Assembly: GCF_003626915.1 (NCBI RefSeq)
Contig: NZ_CP032570.1
Coordinates: forward strand, 2,665,001-2,729,000
Source: Tsuneonella amylolytica
GTDB lineage: Bacteria > Pseudomonadota > Alphaproteobacteria > Sphingomonadales > Sphingomonadaceae
DNA: 64,000 bases
Direction of reading: 5' to 3'
Part shown: positions 58,609 through 64,000 of the stretch, one piece after another
How positions within the stretch are numbered: the first letter of the stretch is position 1
How the letters are laid out: each line of letters begins with the position of its first letter
Notes under the pieces: generated by a model
The model's input: the letters and a program-made list of their open reading frames with translations, nothing else
What the model was told of the DNA's origin: nothing
Databases searched by the model: none
Translations under genes and position numbers: made by a program

Positions 58609-59244
58609 GTGATCGACCCCGAGCGCCTTGCCGCTTTCGCTGCGATGACCGCTGTCACCAGCCTGGTGCCGGGTCTGTCGATGCTGTTCGTCATGGCGCA
58701 GACCGTGGGGCGCGGATGGCGCGGCGGGGCGGCCGCGCTGGCAGGCATGCAGGTGGGGTACATCGTCTGGTGGGTTCTCGCCGCGCTGGGCCTCGGCACA
58801 TTGGCGGCGGCGTTCCCGCTGGCCTTCACCGCTCTCGCAATCGGAGGGGCAGCCTACCTCGCCTGGCTCGGCATTGCGGCGCTGCGGCATGCGCTGGCGG
58901 CGGGACGGGACATCGCTGATGGAGCGCGAACGGCACGTCCTTCCAAGGCAGCGTTCCGCGACGGCATTCTCGTCGCGATCAGCAATCCCAAGTCGCTCGT
59001 CTACATGGTCGCGCTGCTTCCACCGTTCATCGACCCGGACGCGGCAATCGTGCCCCAGATCGGCGTCCTCGCCATCACGGGCCTCGCGATCGACGTCGGC
59101 GTCGGTGCTGCCTACATCGCGGCGGGCAACAGGCTGGCCGGACGGATGCACGAACCCCGCATCCGCCGCCGTGTCGACATTGCCGTCGGTGCGACCTACT
59201 TGTTGATCGCCGTGGGAATTCTTGCCGACATGTTGCTGCGATGA
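58609..59244 (+). CDS. LysE-family exporter
   Basis: A 211-residue membrane protein with about six hydrophobic segments. The family signature AAMTAVTSLVPGLSMLFVMAQTVGRGWRGG and the central RDGILVAISNPKSLVYMVALLPPFID match the RhtB/LysE group, which exports amino acids or related compounds. Substrate unknown. I used GTG at 58609 because it gives the usual N-terminal length; the frame extends upstream across the previous gene. The last four bases overlap the extensin-like gene ATG. Confidence 0.88.
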   Translation: MIDPERLAAFAAMTAVTSLVPGLSMLFVMAQTVGRGWRGGAAALAGMQVGYIVWWVLAALGLGTLAAAFPLAFTALAIGGAAYLAWLGIAALRHALAAGRDIADGARTARPSKAAFRDGILVAISNPKSLVYMVALLPPFIDPDAAIVPQIGVLAITGLAIDVGVGAAYIAAGNRLAGRMHEPRIRRRVDIAVGATYLLIAVGILADMLLR

Positions 59245-59963
59245 GCCGCCGGCTCCCTCGCATGCGATTTTCGCCGTTCGACAACCTTGCCTTGCTCGCG
59301 CTGGTAGCCGCGGCGGTGCTGCTGGCCGGGAAGGGCTGGCTCGATGCGCATCCCGAGAGCAATCCGTGGGCCCCGCTCGATCTGCGCGATCCGCCGGGAT
59401 GGGCGACCGCGCGCAAGATTGCCGACTTGCGTGGCAACCCGGCGGAATGTCGCGCGGTGCTGGAGCGCAGCGACGTCGCATTCCGTGCCCTCGATCCAGC
59501 CGGCGAAGGAGCATGCGCGCGGCCCGACCGGACGGTTCTCAGCGACTATCCGCTCGCTCCCGGTCGGCCGCCGACGACCTGCGTGGTCGCGGCGGGGCTG
59601 GAGTTGTGGCTGGACCGCTCGGTCCGGCCGGCGGCGGAGGAACTGGGGTCGCCCGTCGCCCGCATCGAGCACTACGGTGCTTATTCCTGCCGGCGTCTGT
59701 ACGGTCGCGACAGCGGCCCTTGGAGCGAGCACGCGACCGGGAACGCCATCGACATCGCCGGCTTCGTCCTCGAGGACGGGCGGCGCGTGTCGGTGCTGCG
59801 GGATTGGGAGGGCGACGATGCCGAAGCGATCTTCCTTCGCCGTGTACGCGACGGCGCCTGCCAGTCGTTCGGCACCGTCCTCAGCCCTGACTACAACGCC
59901 GCGCACCGCGACCACTTGCATCTCGACCAGCAGGCGCGGGGTTTCGGCGGCGTCTGTCGCTAG
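59241..59963 (+). CDS. Extensin-like C-terminal domain protein
   Basis: A 240-residue protein with an N-terminal membrane segment (about 14-31) and an extensin-like C domain at about 65-240: CVVAAGLELWLDRSVRPAAEELG, HYGAYSCRRLYGRDSG, SEHATGNAIDIAGF, and AAHRDHLHLDQ at the end. His/Asp residues in HATGNAIDIAGF and HRDHLHLD resemble zinc ligands of D-Ala-D-Ala peptidase-like folds, so cell-wall action is plausible. ATG overlaps the LysE gene by four bases. It ends next to a convergent small gene. Confidence 0.88.
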   Translation: MSRRLPRMRFSPFDNLALLALVAAAVLLAGKGWLDAHPESNPWAPLDLRDPPGWATARKIADLRGNPAECRAVLERSDVAFRALDPAGEGACARPDRTVLSDYPLAPGRPPTTCVVAAGLELWLDRSVRPAAEELGSPVARIEHYGAYSCRRLYGRDSGPWSEHATGNAIDIAGFVLEDGRRVSVLRDWEGDDAEAIFLRRVRDGACQSFGTVLSPDYNAAHRDHLHLDQQARGFGGVCR

Positions 59964-60278
59964 CTAGCCATCCGCGAGAAGGCGCTCGAACGATTCGCGC
60001 GCAGCACGTGACTCGGGACACATCTCGCCGGTTTCGCGGCAGTGCGCTTCCATCGCCTCCACGCCCTTCCTTTGTTCCTGCACGAAGAACGGATCGCGGC
60101 GGACCCTGGGCGAGAACACCGCCCGGCGGTCGCGTTCGATCCGGTCAGTGTCGCGCAAATCCGGGGCAGCTGCCTCGCGGCCGATGAATTGCGCGATGCC
60201 CAGGCCGGCGGCGAAGGCGAGGACGAGCAGCGCCACGAGGGCGAGCGGGTTTACGCGCACGACATCCCGGCCGAGCAA
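59964..60278 (-). CDS. Small membrane-anchored hypothetical protein
   Basis: A 104-residue protein with one membrane segment (about 10-32) and a charged C-terminal part with two Cys (HCRETGEMCPESR) that may pair. Family not recognised. It starts ten bases after the phoB stop on the same strand, so it could be a late gene of the pst-pho transcript or be transcribed from within it. It is adjacent, without overlap, to the convergent extensin-like gene. Confidence 0.7.
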   Translation of the reverse strand: MLGRDVVRVNPLALVALLVLAFAAGLGIAQFIGREAAAPDLRDTDRIERDRRAVFSPRVRRDPFFVQEQRKGVEAMEAHCRETGEMCPESRAARESFERLLADG

Positions 60279-60288
60279 ACCTGCGCGA

Positions 60289-60975
60289 TCATCCTTCCAG
60301 CGAATAACCGGCGCTGCGGACGGTGCGGATCGGGTCCTTCGCTCCGTCGATCGCGATCGCCTGGCGCAGGCGGCGAATGTGGACGTCGACCGTGCGCAGC
60401 TCGATCTCGCTTTCGGTGCCCCACACGCCGTCGAGCAACTGGCCGCGGCTGAACACCCGGCCCGGGCTTTCCATCAGGAACTTCAGGAGGCGGTACTCGG
60501 TGGGGCCAAGGTGCAGGGCCTGTCCACGCCGGGTGACGCGGTGGGCCACCGGGTCGAGCGACAGTTCGCCGACCGCGATGCTTTCGCCGGCGAGCGCGGG
60601 GCGAATTCGGCGCAAGACGGCGGCGACGCGGGCGAGGAGCTCGCGCGGAGAGAACGGTTTGGTCAGGTAGTCGTCGGCGCCGGTTTCCAGCCCGCGGATC
60701 TTGTCGTCCTCGGTCTCGCGCGCGGTGAGCATGATGATCGGCACGTGCGCCGTCGATTTGTCCCGGCGCAGGCGGCGGCAGACTTCAATTCCGCTCGTGC
60801 CTTCGATCATCCAGTCGAGGATGATGACGTCGGGCAGCTCTTCTGCGGCCAGGAGCAGCGCCTCGTCGCCGTCGGACGTGGCGCGAACCGCGTAGCCCTC
60901 GTTGGCGAACCGGTATTCGAGCAGCTCTGCGAGCGCGGGATCGTCTTCGACGAGAAGGAGCTTTGCGGCGGTCAT
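60289..60975 (-). CDS. phoB: Phosphate regulon response regulator PhoB
   Basis: A 228-residue OmpR/PhoB-type regulator. The receiver domain has LLVEDDPAL at the start, acceptor Asp in VIILDWMIEGTSG, and Lys in YLTKPFSPREL. The winged-helix domain (about 130-228) has LGPTEYRLLKFLMESPGRVFSR and RTVDVHIRRLRQAI. Order pst-phoU-phoB is common in alphaproteobacteria; phoR is not in the window and is probably upstream of pstC. It controls Pho boxes, none of which I can identify inside the window. Confidence 0.95.
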   Translation of the reverse strand: MTAAKLLLVEDDPALAELLEYRFANEGYAVRATSDGDEALLLAAEELPDVIILDWMIEGTSGIEVCRRLRRDKSTAHVPIIMLTARETEDDKIRGLETGADDYLTKPFSPRELLARVAAVLRRIRPALAGESIAVGELSLDPVAHRVTRRGQALHLGPTEYRLLKFLMESPGRVFSRGQLLDGVWGTESEIELRTVDVHIRRLRQAIAIDGAKDPIRTVRSAGYSLEG

Positions 60976-61036
60976 CGAGCGTTACCAGACACCCGGAATG
61001 TTACGCTTTCACGACCACAATGCGTCGCCCTTACCG

Positions 61037-61702
61037 TCAATCGTCGACATCGGCCGGATACGAACCGGTGGCGGCAAAGTAGACCATTTCGGCGACGTTG
61101 GTCGCATGGTCGCCGATGCGTTCGATGTTGCGGGCAACGAACAGCAACTGCGCGGCAGAGCTGATGGTCGAGGGGTTCTCGACCATGTGGCTCACGAGAT
61201 TGCGAAAGATCGATTCGTAGAAGTTGTCGACCTTGGCGTCGGCGGCGATGACTTCGCGGGCGAGGTCCGCATCGCGAGCGGCGTAGGCGGTCAGGACGTC
61301 GTGGACCATCTCGGCGGCAAGCTCACCCATTGCGGGGACCAGCGTGAGGGGGCCGAACTTCTTGCGGTCCTCGATCTTGCGCGCAGCCTTGGCGATGGCC
61401 TTCGAGTAGTCGCCGATGCGCTCGACCACACCGGCGATCTTCAGCGCGGCGATCACTTCGCGCAGGTCGTCGGCCATGGGCGCACGCAGCGCGATGATGC
61501 GCACCGCCAGCTTGTCCACTTCCGATTCGATCGCGTCGATCTTCTTGTCGTCGGCCACGATCCGGTCGGCCAGCGCGTCGTCGCCGGTTACGAGCGCGTC
61601 CATTGCGTTCTGGACCGCGAGCTCCGCCATGCCGCCCATCTCGGCGATGAGACCGCGCAGCCGGGTGATGTCCTCGTCGAATGCCTTGACCGTATGTTCC
61701 AT
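61037..61702 (-). CDS. phoU: Phosphate transport system regulator PhoU
   Basis: A 221-residue PhoU with two repeated three-helix bundles, each bearing the acidic metal-binding signature (MGGMAELAVQNAMDALVTGDDALADRIVADDKKID and the second half MVHDVLTAYAARDADLAREVIAADAKVDNFY). It keeps the PhoR/PhoB system off and limits Pst uptake when phosphate is high. It lies between pstB (14 bp gap) and phoB (61 bp gap). Confidence 0.95.
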   Translation of the reverse strand: MEHTVKAFDEDITRLRGLIAEMGGMAELAVQNAMDALVTGDDALADRIVADDKKIDAIESEVDKLAVRIIALRAPMADDLREVIAALKIAGVVERIGDYSKAIAKAARKIEDRKKFGPLTLVPAMGELAAEMVHDVLTAYAARDADLAREVIAADAKVDNFYESIFRNLVSHMVENPSTISSAAQLLFVARNIERIGDHATNVAEMVYFAATGSYPADVDD

Positions 61703-61716
61703 GTGCCTGTCGTCCC

Positions 61717-62505
61717 TCAGCCGTAGCGGCCGGTGATGTAATCCTTTGTCCGGGTTTCGAACGGATTGGTGAAGATGTCCGACGTCCGCCCGTATTCCAC
61801 CATGTCGCCAAGGTGAAAGAACGCGGTCCGCTGGCTGACCCGCGCGGCCTGCTGCATCGAGTGGGTGACGATGACGATCGCGTAGTTGCCGCGCAGTTCG
61901 TCGATCAGTTCCTCGATCTTCGCCGTCGCTATGGGGTCGAGCGCGGAGCAGGGTTCGTCCATCAGGATGACCTCAGGGTCGACCGCGATGGCGCGCGCGA
62001 TGCACAGGCGCTGCTGCTGGCCGCCCGACAGCGCGGTGCCGCTGTCAGTCAGGCGGTCCTTGACCTCTTCCCACAAACCCGCGCGGCGCAGCGACCGTTC
62101 GACGATTGCGTCGAGTTCCGCCTTCCCTTCGGCCAGGCCGTGGATGCGCGGACCGTAGGCGATGTTCTCGTAGATCGTCTTGGGGAATGGATTGGGCTTC
62201 TGGAACACCATGCCCACCCGTGCGCGCAGTTGCACGACGTCCATCTTCGACCGGTAGATATCCTCCCCGTCGAGCTCGATCGTCCCTTCCACCCGGGCGG
62301 AAGGGATCGTGTCGTTCATGCGGTTAAGCGTGCGCAGGAAGGTCGACTTGCCGCAGCCCGACGGGCCGATGAAGGCGGTGACGTACTTCGACGGAATGTC
62401 GATCGAGACGTTCTTGATCGCCTGCTTCGCGCCGTAGAACACCGACACATCGGTCGCGCGGATTTTCGCGTCGGTCTTTTCTAGGTTCTGATGGACTACG
62501 GTCAC
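61717..62505 (-). CDS. pstB: Phosphate ABC transporter ATP-binding protein PstB
   Basis: A 262-residue ABC ATPase that powers phosphate import. Walker [20 protein letters not shown], the Q loop [17 protein letters not shown], signature [17 protein letters not shown], Walker [15 protein letters not shown] and switch His VTHSM are all in order; KPNPFP is PstB-specific. The GTG at 62505 overlaps the pstA stop (GTGA), so no ATG is needed; another GTG lies one codon up. The same frame is open upstream antisense-like within pstA and is not coding. Confidence 0.96.
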   Translation of the reverse strand: MTVVHQNLEKTDAKIRATDVSVFYGAKQAIKNVSIDIPSKYVTAFIGPSGCGKSTFLRTLNRMNDTIPSARVEGTIELDGEDIYRSKMDVVQLRARVGMVFQKPNPFPKTIYENIAYGPRIHGLAEGKAELDAIVERSLRRAGLWEEVKDRLTDSGTALSGGQQQRLCIARAIAVDPEVILMDEPCSALDPIATAKIEELIDELRGNYAIVIVTHSMQQAARVSQRTAFFHLGDMVEYGRTSDIFTNPFETRTKDYITGRYG

Positions 62506-63770
62506 CACGTTTTCTCGAACTTGTTGCGCAGGTAGATTGCGAGCCCGTTCATCACGAGCAGGAACAGCAGTAGCACGATAATCGCCGCGGATGTGCGCGC
62601 GACGAAGCCGCGGTCGATTTCGTCGGACCACAGGAAAATCTGCACCGGCAGAACCGTCGCCGGCGAGGTGAAGCCGCTGGGCGGTGTGGCGACGAATGCG
62701 CGCATGCCGATCATCAGGAGCGGCGCGGTCTCGCCCAGCGCGCGGGCCATGCCGATGATCGTGCCGGTCAGGATGCCGGGCAGGGCAAGCGGCAGGACGT
62801 GGTGGAACACGACCTGCACCGGGCTTGCGCCGATGGCCAGCGCGCCGTCGCGGATGCTGGGCGGTACCGCCTTGATCGCGTTGCGGCCCGCGATGACGAT
62901 GACCGGCATCGTCATCAACGCCAGGGTCATGCCGCCGATCAGCGGGGCGGATCGCAGGTTCGGGAAGATCCACAGGAATACCGCGAGCCCCAGCAGGCCG
63001 AAGATGATCGAAGGCACCGCGGCGAGGTTGTTGATCGATACCTCGATAAGGTCGGTCCAGCGGTTCTTTGGCGCGTATTCCTCCAGATAGAGCGCGGCCA
63101 GAACACCGATCGGGAAGGCGAGCAGCAGCGTGACGAACATCGTCAGCATCGAACCCTTCAGCGCGCCCCAAATGCCGACGGCCTGCGGATCGGTCGCATC
63201 GGAACGGGACAGGAAGCCCGGATCGAACGCGCGCTTCAGCTTGCCGTCGTTTTTCAGTTGGGCCGCGAGTGCGCGGTCCTGCGGCGAGCCTTCGCCGTCG
63301 AGGCCGGCGGCAAGATCGGACCCTGCGGGAAGGGCCAGCGTCTCGGTCCGGCGGAGGAGCGATGGATCGTCGATGATCGCCGTGCCCACTTCGCGCCACG
63401 CATCGCCCGACAGTTCGGACGCGGCCTGTTCGCCGAGCGACTTGGCCGCGAAGAATTCGACGACCTGTGGCAGACCCTGACCTTCGAGACTGCGCATGAT
63501 CTCGGCCTGGTCGGAGGCGGTCGGGTCGATGCTGAGACCTGCCTGCGTGAAATCGATCGGGACTTGGACCTCGGCGCGCTGGAAACCGCTGGCGCCGTTG
63601 ACGACCATCGTCGTCAACAGGAACAGCAGCACGGCGACCGACACCAGAATGGCGCCGAGGCCGAGCCACTTGAAACGCTTTTCGGCGCGGTACCGCTTCT
63701 TCAGCCGAGCTTCGAACGCGGGCGTACGGGTCGGCGTGCGCGAAGGGGGGAGGGGGGCGGCGTCACTCAT
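62502..63770 (-). CDS. pstA: Phosphate ABC transporter permease PstA
   Basis: A 422-residue permease. One membrane segment at about 37-57 is followed by about 150 residues of mostly hydrophilic sequence (about 60-210, likely periplasmic) before the conserved permease core (about 215-420), with [40 protein letters not shown] and the EAA-type loop [20 protein letters not shown]. Ordinary PstA is near 280-300 residues, so the insert stands out. It overlaps pstC by eight bases and pstB by four. Confidence 0.94.
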   Translation of the reverse strand: MSDAAPLPPSRTPTRTPAFEARLKKRYRAEKRFKWLGLGAILVSVAVLLFLLTTMVVNGASGFQRAEVQVPIDFTQAGLSIDPTASDQAEIMRSLEGQGLPQVVEFFAAKSLGEQAASELSGDAWREVGTAIIDDPSLLRRTETLALPAGSDLAAGLDGEGSPQDRALAAQLKNDGKLKRAFDPGFLSRSDATDPQAVGIWGALKGSMLTMFVTLLLAFPIGVLAALYLEEYAPKNRWTDLIEVSINNLAAVPSIIFGLLGLAVFLWIFPNLRSAPLIGGMTLALMTMPVIVIAGRNAIKAVPPSIRDGALAIGASPVQVVFHHVLPLALPGILTGTIIGMARALGETAPLLMIGMRAFVATPPSGFTSPATVLPVQIFLWSDEIDRGFVARTSAAIIVLLLFLLVMNGLAIYLRNKFEKTW

Positions 63771-64000
63771 AAGCTTCGCGGAACCGCTTGACGACGCGCA
63801 AGGCGACGAAATTCAGCGCCAGCGTCACGAGGAAAAGGACGAACCCGAGCGCGAAAGCGCTGAGCGTGGCGGGATGGTCGAAGCTGCCTTCGCCGGTCAA
63901 CATCGCGACGATCTGGACGGTAACGGTCGTCATCGAATCGAGCGGGTTGGCGCTGAGGTTGGCGGCCGTCGAAGCGGCCATCACCACGATCATCGTTTCG
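63763..64000 (-). CDS. pstC: Phosphate ABC transporter permease PstC (C-terminal part only)
   Basis: The last 78 or so codons, running off the right edge. ETMIVVMAASTAANLSANPLDSM and a final membrane segment (ATLSAFALGFVLFLVTLALNFVALRVV) fit the C-terminus of PstC, and the gene order pstC-pstA-pstB confirms it. Any PstS gene and Pho box lie outside the window. Confidence 0.9.
   Translation of the reverse strand, partial: ETMIVVMAASTAANLSANPLDSMTTVTVQIVAMLTGEGSFDHPATLSAFALGFVLFLVTLALNFVALRVVKRFREAYE

Overview
The window is a contiguous piece of a GC-rich chromosome from an alphaproteobacterium, almost certainly a sphingomonad and probably of the Erythrobacteraceae type. The reasons are: an alphaproteobacterial LexA operator (GAAC-N7-GAAC), promoters of the EcfG general-stress type (GGAAC-N16/17-CGTT), the PrsK/PrsR/PrsT exopolysaccharide-PEP-CTERM regulators, the zapA - 6S RNA - 5-formyl-THF cyclo-ligase gene order, and families such as DUF2842 and ScfR. 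The species call is inference. I see no prophage, insertion sequence or CRISPR array; this is core chromosome with small accessory patches.

Layout. 1-9.4 kb: end of a CHASE2-EAL phosphodiesterase gene, a tiny independent transcription unit with a 14-codon ORF, mfd and sdhE facing recG, a TonB-like protein, a DUF411 protein and tRNA-Pro. 9.5-14.3 kb: thyA and the branched-chain 2-oxoacid dehydrogenase genes (E1 alpha, E1 beta, E2). 14.3-17 kb: tRNA-Asp, DUF2842, 5-FCL, 6S RNA, zapA and a small coiled-coil partner. 17-22.7 kb: a central-carbon cluster (tkt, gap, pgk, a thioesterase, class I aldolase). 22.7-31.8 kb: a lipoprotein, thiE, an L,D-transpeptidase and an M23 peptidase, efp, an inositol-monophosphatase gene ending in a 40-bp tandem repeat, tRNA-Leu, an SLC13 permease and an M20 amidohydrolase. 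31.8-35.5 kb: isocitrate lyase with its divergent ScfR-type regulator, then a small stress-type membrane protein. 35.6-42.1 kb: sugar transferase, PrsK, PrsR and PrsT. 42.1-47.3 kb: a bile-acid-symporter-family protein, DUF475, panB, an amino-acid permease and a PPOX-fold stress protein.

47.4-58.1 kb is the most interesting part: an SOS-mutagenesis region in two transcription units. imuA-imuB has one LexA box. A radical-SAM protein, a DUF4130-UdgX fusion and the error-prone polymerase DnaE2 share a second LexA box. In both units the LexA box ends two bases before the start codon and overlaps the likely -10 element, so the mRNAs may be leaderless. Unrelated genes (a membrane protein, a PilZ protein and an alpha/beta hydrolase) lie between the two units.

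58.1-64 kb: a small exported protein, a LysE-type exporter, an extensin-like protein, and the phosphate regulon on the minus strand (pstC partial, pstA, pstB, phoU, phoB). Gene spacing is tight throughout, with many 1-8 bp overlaps, and no stretch over 300 bases lacks a gene. Start sites are my choices from ribosome-binding sites, overlaps and family lengths; alternatives are given where they matter.
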